NCBI RefSeq assembly: GCF_030150155.1
Contig: NZ_JASLGR010000028.1
Span: 3,703 to 67,702 of the forward strand
Length of the DNA stretch: 64,000 bases
Reading direction: 5' to 3'
DNA from: Nocardioides sp.
GTDB lineage: Bacteria > Actinomycetota > Actinomycetes > Propionibacteriales > Nocardioidaceae
In this document: in pieces, positions 48,721 to 57,300 of the stretch
Position numbering within the stretch: the first letter of the stretch is position 1
How the letters are laid out: every line of letters starts with the position of its first letter
The notes under the pieces: model-generated
Told to the model about the DNA's origin: nothing
Database searches by the model: none
What the model saw: only the letters and a program-made list of their open reading frames with translations
Program-made: the position numbers and the translations under genes

Positions 48721-50199
48721 ATGCCGACCCTGAACGAGCTCGTGATGTCGCACACCGAGCTCGAGGACGCCGACGTCGACTGGCTGCACCTGCTGATGGC
48801 CGACTGGCAGATCGTCGCCGACCTGAGCTTCGCCGACCTGGTGCTGTGGCTGCCCGACCGCGAGGGCCAGGGGTTCTGGGCCGGCGGCCAGATCCGCCCG
48901 ACCACCGGGCCGACGTCGTACGTCGACGACGTGCTCGGCACCTTCATGCCGATCGGCCGACGCCCGCTGCTGGATGCCGCCTGGCGCGAGGGCCGGCTGG
49001 TCCGCGAGGGCGACCCGGAGTGGCGCGACGACGTGCCGGTGCGGATCGAGTCCATCCCGGTACGTCGTGGTGATCGGGTGATCGCGGTGATCGCGCGCAA
49101 CACCAACCTGCGCGGCGTACGGACGCCGTCGCACCTGGAGCTGACCTACCTGCGCACGGCCGCCGACCTGACCCAGATGATCGCCGGGGGCTACTTCCCC
49201 TCCGACACCCAGCGCAGTGACGACGCCGACACCCCGCGAGTGGGCGACGGGTTCATCAGGGTCGACGCCGCCGGGCTGGTGGAGTACTCCAGCCCGAACG
49301 CCCAGTCGGCCTTCCGGCGCCTGGGCCTCAACGGTGACCTGACCGGGAAGTCGCTGGCCGACGTCACCCGGCAGCTGGTGCCTGCGCGGCGCCGCCTCGA
49401 CGAGGAGAGCCTCAGCGCCGTCCTCGGGGGTCGCTCGTTCCGCGACGCGGAGATTTCGGGGGAGTCGGTCTCCCTGATCGCCCGGTCGCTGCCGCTGCGC
49501 CCCGACGGGGTCCACATCGGTGCCGCGGTGCTGGTCCGCGACGTCTCCGAGCTGCGCCGACGTGACCGCGAGCTGGTCACCAAGGACGCCACCATCCGCG
49601 AGATCCACCACCGGGTGAAGAACAACCTCCAGACGGTGGCGGCGCTGCTGCGGCTCCAGGCGCGCCGGATCGACCTGCCCGAGGCGAAGGCCGCCCTGGA
49701 GGAGGCGGTGCGCCGGGTGGGGTCGATCGCGATCGTGCACGAGACGCTGTCCCAGGCGGTCGAGGAGACCGTCGAGTTCGACGAGATCGCCGACCGGATC
49801 AGCAGTGCGCTGGGGGAGGTCGGAGGGATCGGTGCCGCCACGGTGCGGGTGCAGCGCGAGGGCACGTTCGGTGGACTCAGCTCCGACGTCGCGACGCCGT
49901 TGTCGATGGTGCTGACCGAGCTGCTCCAGAACGCCGTCGAGCACGGCTACCCCGGTCCGACCCAGGCGGTGCGGGGTCAGATCGCTCTGCGGGTGCACCG
50001 TACGCCGACGACGCTCACGGTCCAGCTGGACGATGACGGTGTCGGGCTGCCGGCCGACTTCGACCTGGCAACCTCGACGAATCTCGGTCTGTCGATCGTC
50101 AAGACCCTGGTCGAGTCCGAGCTCGCCGGGACGATCATGCTGGGGGCGAACCCCCAGGGACAGGGAGCGCGTGCCGAGATCAGCGTCCCTGTGGAGTGA
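48721..50199 (+). CDS. pdtaS: PdtaS-like sensor histidine kinase
   Basis: The 492-residue cytoplasmic kinase has an N-terminal GAF-type domain (about 10-155, DWQIVADLSFADLVLW), a PAS domain (about 170-285) and a HisKA_2 kinase with phospho-His near 297 in EIHHRVKNNLQTVAALLRLQ. The HATPase has ELLQNAVEHGY and NLGLSIVKTLVE. In mycobacteria PdtaS phosphorylates the RNA-binding antiterminator PdtaR; no pdtaR is in this window. ATG 48721 lies 6 bases after TAGGGT, hence probably leaderless. It converges with whiB1 leaving 3 bases between stops, as in Mtb, where Rv3220c and whiB1 are also adjacent. Confidence 0.9.
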   Translation: MPTLNELVMSHTELEDADVDWLHLLMADWQIVADLSFADLVLWLPDREGQGFWAGGQIRPTTGPTSYVDDVLGTFMPIGRRPLLDAAWREGRLVREGDPEWRDDVPVRIESIPVRRGDRVIAVIARNTNLRGVRTPSHLELTYLRTAADLTQMIAGGYFPSDTQRSDDADTPRVGDGFIRVDAAGLVEYSSPNAQSAFRRLGLNGDLTGKSLADVTRQLVPARRRLDEESLSAVLGGRSFRDAEISGESVSLIARSLPLRPDGVHIGAAVLVRDVSELRRRDRELVTKDATIREIHHRVKNNLQTVAALLRLQARRIDLPEAKAALEEAVRRVGSIAIVHETLSQAVEETVEFDEIADRISSALGEVGGIGAATVRVQREGTFGGLSSDVATPLSMVLTELLQNAVEHGYPGPTQAVRGQIALRVHRTPTTLTVQLDDDGVGLPADFDLATSTNLGLSIVKTLVESELAGTIMLGANPQGQGARAEISVPVE

Positions 50200-50202
50200 A
50201 GC

Positions 50203-50454
50203 TCAGGCGGTGCGGACGCGAGCGCGAGCGTTGCGACGCTTGAGAGCGCGGCGCTCGTCCTCGCTCAGACCGCCCCAGACGCCGTGATCCTGACCGGCCT
50301 CGAGAGCCCACTGCAAGCACTGCTCGCGGACCTCGCAACGCCGACACACGGCCTTGGCCTCCTCGATCTGAAGGATCGCGGGGCCGGTGTTCCCGATCGG
50401 GAAGAACAGCTCCGGGTCCTCGTCGAGGCACGCCGAAAGGTGACGCCAATCCAT
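50203..50454 (-). CDS. whiB1: WhiB1-type iron-sulfur regulator
   Basis: The 83-residue protein has four cluster-binding cysteines (Cys9, Cys37, Cys40, Cys46), the beta-turn GVWGG (58-62) and a basic DNA-binding C-terminus RRALKRRNARARVR. It matches WhiB1, an essential nitric-oxide-responsive regulator bound to SigA in mycobacteria. The 221-bp gap upstream to the next gene should hold its promoter; I could not place a clear box there. Confidence 0.94.
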   Translation of the reverse strand: MDWRHLSACLDEDPELFFPIGNTGPAILQIEEAKAVCRRCEVREQCLQWALEAGQDHGVWGGLSEDERRALKRRNARARVRTA

Positions 50455-50663
50455 GGGTGGGGAATCCCTCTACTTTCGAGAATGTGGGGCACGATCGTCG
50501 GGTCTCAACGACGTGCTGCGCATGCGGGCGCGAATGTGAACGCCTTCACGAGCGCCAGACAAGGCTTTCAGGTCTGGGCTCGCGATACAAGAGTGATTTG
50601 TGGTGTGTTTCCTCACTGTTTCCGGCACCGTGGAGCGAAAGTAGCCTCGCGCTCCGTGAGCCG

Positions 50664-50675
50664 TACGCTGTGCGG
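50664..50675 (+). promoter_or_regulatory. -10-like hexamer for a leaderless transcript
   Basis: TACGCT (50664-50669) followed by 6 bases and GTG 50676. No ribosome-binding site is present, so transcription likely starts at the GTG. Confidence 0.45.
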
Positions 50676-51047
50676 GTGAACATTGAAGCTGTGCCCCGTC
50701 CGTTGAAGGTCACGATCGCCGTCGTCGTGGCCCAGGCCGCGGCATTGGTGATCCTGGCCATCTTGCAACTGATCAACCTGCACGACAACCGTCTGGCGAT
50801 GGGTTTCACCACAGCAGCGTTCTTCGTCATCTTCGCGGTGGCCATCCTGGCCTGCGCTCGGGGCCTGGCCACGCTGAGCTCCTGGGCGCGCAGCCCGATC
50901 GTGCTGGCCGAGCTGATCAACCTCGGTCTGGCGTGGAGCTTCCGCGACATGCCCGCGGTCGGGATCGCGCTCTTCCTCGCCTCGGTGGTCTCCCTGGTCG
51001 GCATCTTCGCCCCGGCCAGTTTGCACGCCCTCTCCCCGGTCGACTGA
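50676..51047 (+). CDS. Small four-helix membrane protein
   Basis: The 123-residue protein has four hydrophobic helices (about 10-32, 40-62, 70-88 and 95-115), a short N-terminus and almost no soluble part. No family is recognised. GTG 50676 is the start, based on the -10 hexamer 6 bases upstream and the beginning of the first helix. Confidence 0.7.
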   Translation: MNIEAVPRPLKVTIAVVVAQAAALVILAILQLINLHDNRLAMGFTTAAFFVIFAVAILACARGLATLSSWARSPIVLAELINLGLAWSFRDMPAVGIALFLASVVSLVGIFAPASLHALSPVD

Positions 51048-51105
51048 GACCGAGCCGCACCCTGACCAGCGGTCGACCGGCCGACCGGCCCGCGCGCCGG
51101 AGGTC

Positions 51106-51888
51106 TCAGCTGGCGGTCTCGGGATCGTCGAGACTGGCCCGCAACTGCTCCAGCGTCCTGTTCAACAGGCGAGACACATGCATCTGGGAGACGCCGATCT
51201 CGTTGGCGATCTGGCTCTGGGTGAGATTGCGGAAGAACCGCAGCAGCAGGATCCGGCGCTCCCGGTCGGGCAGGTCGGCCAGCAGTGGACGCAGTGACTC
51301 CCGTACATCGATCAGGGCCAGCCCCTCGTCGTCGCTGCCCAGATGCGCCAGTACGTCGGGTCCGTCCTCCTCGGCGACCGCGTCCAGGCTGACCGTCGCC
51401 CAGGCGTTGCCCGACTCCAGGCCCTCGACGATCTCCTCGACGGTGCAGCCGATGCTCGCGGCCAGCTCGCTCGCGGTCGGGGAGCGGCCCAGCTGCTGGG
51501 TCAGCTCGCCGCTCTCCTGGGTGATCCGCAGCCGGAGCTCCTGGAGCCGGCGCGGCACCCGGATCGCCCAGCCCTTGTCGCGCAGGTGACGCTTGAGCTC
51601 GCCGACCACGGTCGGGGTGGCGTAGGTGGAGAACTCCAGGCCGCGCTCGGGCTCGAACCTGTCGATCGCCTTGATCAGGGCGATCAGGCCGACCTGGACC
51701 AGGTCCTCGTAGGGCTCGCCGCGGTGCTGGAACCGGCGGGCCAGGTGCTCGGCCAGCGGCGTGTGCAGGGCGACCAGGTCCTCGCGTGCGGCAGCGGCCG
51801 CGGAGGGGTCGGCTCCGTGCAGGGCGACGAAGAGCGCAGCGCTGAGCGCTCGCGTCTCGGTCGGGCGAGACGGGTCAGGGAAGCTCAT
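51106..51888 (-). CDS. sigF: SigB/SigF-family stress sigma factor
   Basis: The 260-residue protein has regions 2 (EDLVQVGLIALIKAIDRFEP, FSTYATPTVVGELKRHLRDK), 3 (QLGRSPTASELAASIGCTVE) and 4 (LPDRERRILLLRFFRNLTQS, QMHVSRLLNRTLEQLR). These are typical of the general stress/sporulation SigF group. The gene overlaps the anti-sigma gene by 14 bases, the standard RsbW-SigF arrangement. Confidence 0.88.
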   Translation of the reverse strand: MSFPDPSRPTETRALSAALFVALHGADPSAAAAAREDLVALHTPLAEHLARRFQHRGEPYEDLVQVGLIALIKAIDRFEPERGLEFSTYATPTVVGELKRHLRDKGWAIRVPRRLQELRLRITQESGELTQQLGRSPTASELAASIGCTVEEIVEGLESGNAWATVSLDAVAEEDGPDVLAHLGSDDEGLALIDVRESLRPLLADLPDRERRILLLRFFRNLTQSQIANEIGVSQMHVSRLLNRTLEQLRASLDDPETAS

Positions 51889-52267
51889 GCGAGCGGGTGT
51901 TCACCAGGCTCGTGGTGACGAGGGTGATGCTCAGGACGCCGTCGGCGGTGTCGCAGCGGGCGTCGGCCAGGGTGGCCAGCACGGTCCACGCGAACGAGGA
52001 CGGGTCCGGATGCCGGGGCTCGACGGCGGGGGTGGCCACGGTCGCGGTCAGGCGACCCGGCTCGAGCCAGTAGGAGATGGTGAGATCGGCGCCCGGGGCA
52101 GCGGCCTCCAGGGCCAGCGCTGCGGCCTCGCCGACGGCGATGCGGGCGTCCTCGATCTCCTCCAGCGTGAAGTCGAGCCGGGCGGCCAGGCCGGCCGTGG
52201 CGGTGCGCAGCACTGCTGCGAACGCACGGTCGGCCGGCAGCCTCAGCTCGACATCAGGCGTGGTCAT
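51875..52267 (-). CDS. RsbW-like anti-sigma serine kinase
   Basis: The 130-residue protein has a GHKL-like fold: LRTATAGLAARLDFTLEEIE, then DARIAVGEAAALALEAA at the place of the N box, where most RsbW proteins have E(A/S)..NA. The asparagine is absent, so ATP binding may be impaired. It should bind the SigF-type factor encoded right after it. Its ATG lies 8 bases after the sodN stop. Confidence 0.75.
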   Translation of the reverse strand: MTTPDVELRLPADRAFAAVLRTATAGLAARLDFTLEEIEDARIAVGEAAALALEAAAPGADLTISYWLEPGRLTATVATPAVEPRHPDPSSFAWTVLATLADARCDTADGVLSITLVTTSLVNTRSHELP

Positions 52268-52275
52268 GCTGAAGG

Positions 52276-52680
52276 TCAGGCAGCCTTCTTGGTCGCCCAG
52301 AAGATCTCGGCGATCTCGTCGATCTTGGCGAGCAGCTGGTCGGCCACGGCCTCGTCCCAGCTGGCCTTGGTGCCGCCGGCGCCGGCGAGCTTCGTGGCGT
52401 CGTTGAACAGCTGGTTGAGCTGCGGGTAGGCCTCGAAGTGCGGGGCCTTGAAGTAGTCGGTCCACAGCACCCAGAGGTGGTGCTTGACGAGGTCCGAACG
52501 CTCCTCCTTGATGGACAGGGCGCGGGCCTTGAAGGTCGCGTCGTCCGAGGCGTTGGCCTTGGTGATGCAGGCCTTGACGGACTCCGCCTCGAGGCGGGCC
52601 TGGGCGGGGTCGTAGACGCCACACGGGAGGTCGCAGTGGGCAGAGACCTCAAGCGTGGGGGCGATGAAGCGCGAGAACAT
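52276..52680 (-). CDS. sodN: Nickel superoxide dismutase
   Basis: The 134-residue precursor has a 14-residue propeptide followed by the nickel hook HCDLPCGVYDP. His15, Cys16 and Cys20 become His1, Cys2 and Cys6 of the mature enzyme. TTAGGAGAGAGG precedes the ATG. Cleavage of the propeptide needs SodX, which is encoded divergently 83 bp away. It is likely expressed by itself or with the RsbW/SigF genes downstream. Confidence 0.96.
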   Translation of the reverse strand: MFSRFIAPTLEVSAHCDLPCGVYDPAQARLEAESVKACITKANASDDATFKARALSIKEERSDLVKHHLWVLWTDYFKAPHFEAYPQLNQLFNDATKLAGAGGTKASWDEAVADQLLAKIDEIAEIFWATKKAA

Positions 52681-52700
52681 GGGTGTTCCTCTCTCCTAAT

Positions 52701-52724
52701 CCACGTGAGCCGAGGGGCACGTGG
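52701..52724. promoter_or_regulatory. Inverted repeat between sodN and sodX
   Basis: CCACGTG (52701-52707) and CACGTGG (52718-52724) are perfect inverted copies with a 10-base spacer, located in the 5' leader of sodN. Possible operator; no known nickel regulator motif fits it well. Confidence 0.4.
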
Positions 52725-52763
52725 TCGTTCGGGGCAACGAGTGCATTTGCGACACTATCGCGG

Positions 52764-53078
52764 GTGAGGGGCTTTGCGCGCGTGCGGGGTCGGTCGATGC
52801 TGCCGACATTGCGACCCGGTGACCTGCTCTGGGTGCGGTACGGCGTCGAGCCGAGGCCCGGCGACCTGGTCGTGGCCCGCTTCGTCGACGGCACGGTCGC
52901 CGTCAAGCGTGCCGTCGAGCCGCGCCCGGGGGGCTGGTGGCTGCTGTCGGACAACCCGGCCGAGGGCGTGGACTCGCGGCACCGGGGCGTGGTCCCGGCC
53001 GAGGCGGTCCTGGGCGTCGTACGCCGGCGGCTGCCACGGCTGTGTGCCAGACTCCGAACACGTCCGACGTCTGAGTGA
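52764..53078 (+). CDS. sodX: Nickel-SOD maturation peptidase (S26 family)
   Basis: The 104-residue protein is a short signal-peptidase-like enzyme with Ser11 in GRSMLPTLRPGD and Lys48 in AVKRAV as catalytic dyad. It lacks a membrane anchor, as expected for SodX, which cuts the cytoplasmic NiSOD propeptide. GTG 52764 is preferred; the longer frame to 52683 overlaps the sodN control region. Confidence 0.88.
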   Translation: MRGFARVRGRSMLPTLRPGDLLWVRYGVEPRPGDLVVARFVDGTVAVKRAVEPRPGGWWLLSDNPAEGVDSRHRGVVPAEAVLGVVRRRLPRLCARLRTRPTSE

Positions 53079-53091
53079 GCAGGAGATCACG

Positions 53092-54060
53092 ATGCTTGCG
53101 GTGTATGCCGAGTCCCAGTCCTGGGACAGCCCCCTCGACGGCCTGGTGGTGGGGGAGCGCCCCACCCCGACGGTGCCCGAGGGCTGGGTCGCCGTCACGG
53201 TGCAGGCCGCCAGCCTGAACCACCACGACCTGTGGTCCCTCAAGGGCCAGGGGCTTCCGGCCGAGCGGCTGCCGATGATCCTGGGCTGCGACGCCGCCGG
53301 GGTCGACGCCGAGGGGACGCCGGTGCTGGTGCACTCGGTGATCTCGACGCCGGAGTGGACCGGCGACGAGACCCTGGACCCGCAGCGCAGTCTGCTCTCC
53401 GAGCTGCACCAGGGCACCTTCGCCGAGACCGTCGTGGTGCCCCGACGCAACGTGGTCGCGCTGCCGGCCGGGTTCTCCCTGGCCGAGGCCGCCTGTCTGC
53501 CCACGGCGTGGCTGACGGCGTACCGGATGCTCTTCACCCAGGGCGGCCTGAAGCCCGGCGACACCGTCCTGGTGCAGGGCGCCGGCGGCGGCGTGGCGAC
53601 CGCCTGCATCGTGCTGGGACGCGCTGCAGGGCTGCGTGTGCTGGCCACCAGCCGGGACGAGGGCAAGCGTGCCAAGGCCCTGGAGATCGGCGCCCACGAG
53701 GTCTTCCCCAGCGGTGCCCGGCTCCCGGTCAAGGTCGACGCCGTGATGGAGACGGTCGGGCGTGCCACCTGGGAGCACTCGGTCCGGGCGCTGCGTCCGG
53801 GCGGTGCGATCGTGATCTCGGGTACGACGTCGGGGCCCGAGCTCGACGACGCGCTGCTGACCCACATCTTCTTCAAGCAGCTGCGCGTGATCGGGTCCAC
53901 GATGGGCACCCGCGACGAGCTGGCCTCCCTGGTCGCGCTGCTCAACGCCACCGGCACCAAGCCGCTGATCGACTCCACCGTGCCGATGGAGCAGGCCCGC
54001 ACGGCCTTCGAGCGCCTGGAGCACGGGGACGTCTTCGGCAAGATCGTGCTGACCCGCTGA
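53092..54060 (+). CDS. Zinc-independent quinone oxidoreductase-like MDR protein
   Basis: The 322-residue protein has an MDR GroES-like domain (about 1-130, ASLNHHDLWSLKGQG) and a Rossmann domain with VLVQGAGGGVATACIVLGRA. The usual zinc cysteines are absent. The C-terminal IDSTVPMEQARTAFERLEHGDVFGKIVL is typical of the group. GCAGGAGATC precedes ATG 53092, 13 bases after sodX, so the two may be co-transcribed. Confidence 0.85.
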   Translation: MLAVYAESQSWDSPLDGLVVGERPTPTVPEGWVAVTVQAASLNHHDLWSLKGQGLPAERLPMILGCDAAGVDAEGTPVLVHSVISTPEWTGDETLDPQRSLLSELHQGTFAETVVVPRRNVVALPAGFSLAEAACLPTAWLTAYRMLFTQGGLKPGDTVLVQGAGGGVATACIVLGRAAGLRVLATSRDEGKRAKALEIGAHEVFPSGARLPVKVDAVMETVGRATWEHSVRALRPGGAIVISGTTSGPELDDALLTHIFFKQLRVIGSTMGTRDELASLVALLNATGTKPLIDSTVPMEQARTAFERLEHGDVFGKIVLTR

Positions 54061-54104
54061 GGCACTGACCCGCCGACCCGCCGACACCGGCGGTTCCCGT
54101 ACGA

Positions 54105-54146
54105 CGCCGCAGGGGCGGCCCCACGAATGGGGCCGCCCCTGCGGCG
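54105..54146. terminator. Perfect 19-bp bidirectional terminator
   Basis: The arms 54105-54123 and 54128-54146 are exact complements with loop CGAA. It separates the converging oxidoreductase and kgd/DUF6104 units. Confidence 0.9.
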
Positions 54147-54156
54147 TTGGTGACGC

Positions 54157-54336
54157 TCAGTCGTCGTCCGGGTCGTCGAGACGTGCCAACCAGGTGGCCA
54201 GACGCTCGATCGGGACCTCGAAGTCAGGATGGGTGTCGACGAAGATCTGGAGGTTCTCGGCCAGCCAGGCGAAGGAGACCTCCTCGTCGCCGCGGCGACG
54301 AACGAGCTCCTCCAGACCTCGATCGGTGAAGTACAT
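54157..54336 (-). CDS. DUF6104-like small protein downstream of kgd
   Basis: The 59-residue protein MYFTDRGLEELVRRRGDEEV... is acidic at its end (DDPDDD) and contains WLAENLQIFVDTHPDFEVPI. Small proteins of this type follow kgd in many actinobacteria. Its ATG overlaps the kgd stop by one base, so translation is coupled. Function unknown. Confidence 0.75.
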   Translation of the reverse strand: MYFTDRGLEELVRRRGDEEVSFAWLAENLQIFVDTHPDFEVPIERLATWLARLDDPDDD

Positions 54337-57300
54337 CAGGCGAAGGCCTGGTCGAGCAGGACAGCCTGCTCGGCGAGGTGGCGCTTCATCGTGCCGACAG
54401 CCGTGGTCGAGGACGCGGGCCGGCTGACCAGCTCGGCGTCGACACCCAGCGGGGCGAAGACGTTGAGAGCGAACGACGGCCACGGGCCCTGGTTCGCGGG
54501 CTCGTCCTGGACCCACTTGACGGTGGCGTTCGGGTACTTCGCCAGCTCGGCGGCGACCTCGTCGGTCGGCCACGGGTAGAGCTGCTCGACCCGGACGATG
54601 GCGACGTCGTTGCGCTCGCGCTTCTTGCGCTCGACCACCAGGTCCCAGGTCAGACGGCCCGAGACCAGCAGGACGGTCTTCACCGCGGCGGCGTCGACGG
54701 TGTCGTCACCGATCACGTTGCGGAACGAGCCCGAGGTGAAGTCGGCCGGCTGCGAGGCAGCCTCCTTGCGACGCAGCATCGACTTCGGCGTGATCACGAT
54801 CAGCGGGCGGTGCAGCTCGCCGAGCGCGTGACGGCGCAGCAGGTGGAAGTGCGAGGCCGGGGTCGAGGGCTGAGCCACGACCATCGCGTCGTCGGCGCAC
54901 AGCGTCAGGAAGCGCTCGATCCGAGCCGAGGAGTGGTCGGCACCCTGGCCCTCGTAGCCGTGCGGCAGCAGCAGTACGACGCCGGAGTCCTGGCCCCACT
55001 TGGTCTTGCCGGCCGAGATGTACTCGTCGATGACGCTCTGGGCGCCGTTGACGAAGTCACCGAACTGGGCCTCCCACAGCACGAGGGCGTCCGGGCGGGC
55101 CACGGAGTAGCCGTACTCGAAACCGAGGGCGGCGTACTCGCTCAGCAGCGAGTCGTAGACGAAGAACTTCGCCTGGTCGTCGGTGAGGTTGGCCAGCGGG
55201 GTCCACTCGTCGGCGTTGTGCCGGTCGATGATGGTCGCGAAGCGCGAGGCGAACGTGCCACGGCGCGAGTCCTGGCCCGCGAGACGGACCGGGCGACCCT
55301 CCATCAGCAGGGAGCCGAAGGCGAGCAGCTCGCCGGTGCCCCAGTCGATGCCGCCGTCGGCGATCGACTTGGAGCGACGCTCCAGCTGCGGCATCACCTT
55401 CGGGTGGACGGTGAAGCCCTCCGGCGGGGTGACGTAGGCCTCGGCGATGCGGGTGAGCACGTCGCCGGAGACGGCGGTCGACTCCGAGGTGATCGTCTTC
55501 TCCGGGTAGTCCGGGACGGTCTCCCACTGCTCGGGCTTCTTGTCGGCGTCGCGGACCTCGGTGAAGACGCGCTCGAGCTGGCTCTGGTAGTCGCGCAGAA
55601 CCTCCTCGGCCTCCTCGAGAGTGATGTCGCCACGACCGACCAGGGACTCGGTGTAGAGCTTGCGCACCGAGCGCTTCTTCTCGATCAGGTCGTACATCAG
55701 CGGCTGCGTGAACGACGGGTCGTCGCCCTCGTTGTGACCGCGGCGGCGGTAGCAGACCAGGTCGATCACGATGTCCTTGTTGAACGCCTGGCGGTAGTCG
55801 AAGGCCAGGCGGGCTGCGCGGACGCAGGCCTCCGGGTCGTCGCCGTTGACGTGCAGGATCGGGGCCTGGACCATCCGGGCGACGTCGGTCGCGTACAGCG
55901 AGGAGCGCGAGGAGCCGGGGGAGGTGGTGAAGCCGACCTGGTTGTTGATGATCAGGTGGACCGTACCGCCGGTGCGGTAGCCACGGAGCTGACCGAGCTG
56001 GAGGGTCTCGGCCACGACGCCCTGGCCCGCGAAGGCGGCGTCACCGTGGATCAGCAGCGGCAGGACGGGGTAGTTCGTGCCCTGGTCGAGGACGTCCTGC
56101 TTAGCGCGGACGATGCCCTCCAGGACAGGGTCGACCACCTCGAGGTGGGACGGGTTGGCCGCCACCGAGACCTTGACGGTGTCGCCGGAGCCTGCGGTGA
56201 AGGTGCCCTCGGCACCAAGGTGGTACTTGACGTCGCCCGAGCCCTGGACGGTGCGCGGGTCGATGTTGCCCTCGAACTCGCGGAAGATCTGGTTGTAGGA
56301 CTTGCCCACGATGTTGGCCAGCACGTTGAGCCGGCCACGGTGGGCCATGCCGATGGCGACCTCTTCGAGGCCTGCCTCGGCAGCGGCCTCGGCGATCTCG
56401 TCGATCACGGGGATCGCGGTCTCGCCACCCTCGAGGGAGAAGCGCTTCTGGCCGACGAACTTCGTCTGCAGGAAGGTCTCGAACGCCTCGGCCTGGTTCA
56501 GCTTGAGCAGGATGCGCAGCTGCTCCTCGCGGGGCGTCTTGTCGAAGGGACGCTCGATCCGCTCCTGGATCCAGGCACGCTGGGCCGGGTCCTGGATGTG
56601 CATGTACTCGATCGCCATCGTGCGGACGTAGGCGTCACGCAGCACGCCGAGGATGTCGCGCAGCTTGAGGAACGGCTTGTTGGCCGGACCGAAGGAGCCG
56701 GTGGGGAACTCGCGGTCGAGGTCCCACAGCGTCAGGCCGTGGTTCTCGATCTCGAGGTCGGGGTGGGTGCGCTGCTTGTACTCCAGCGGGTCCGTGTCGG
56801 CCATCAGGTGACCGCGGACCCGGAAGGCGTTGATCATCTCGCCGACGCGGACCTGCTTGGAGACCTGGTCGTCGTGGCTGGTGGAGACGTCGCGGCTCCA
56901 CCGGATCGGGACGTAGGGGATCCGCAGCGAGGCGAAGATCTCGTCGTAGAAGCCGTCGGCACCGAGCAGCAGCTTGTGCACGATGGCGAGGAACTCACCC
57001 GACTGCGCACCCTGGATGACGCGGTGGTCGTACGTCGACGTCATCGTCATGATCCGGCTGACGGCGTCGCGGGCCAGGGCGGCCTCGGAGGCACCCTGCA
57101 GCTCGGGCGGGTAGTCCATCGAGCCGACGCCGATGATGGCGGCCTGGCCCTGCATCAGACGCGGGACGGAGTTGTTCGTGCCCAGGCCACCGACGTTGGT
57201 CAGCGAGACCGTCGTGCCCGAGTAGTCGTCCATCGTGAGCTTGTTGTCCTTGGCCTTGCGCACGATCTCCTCGTACGCGGTCCAGAACTGGGCGAAGTCC

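Noticed and set aside
50461..50487. Second SigR-type promoter (GGAAT with GTG 18 bases later) near whiB1
   Set aside because: The -10 part is GTG, not GTT, and the element points away from whiB1 with no gene at the right distance.
52734..52750. Nur (nickel regulator) box between sodN and sodX
   Set aside because: GCAA and TTGC half sites are present but with a 9-base spacer instead of 5, and the flanks do not fit.
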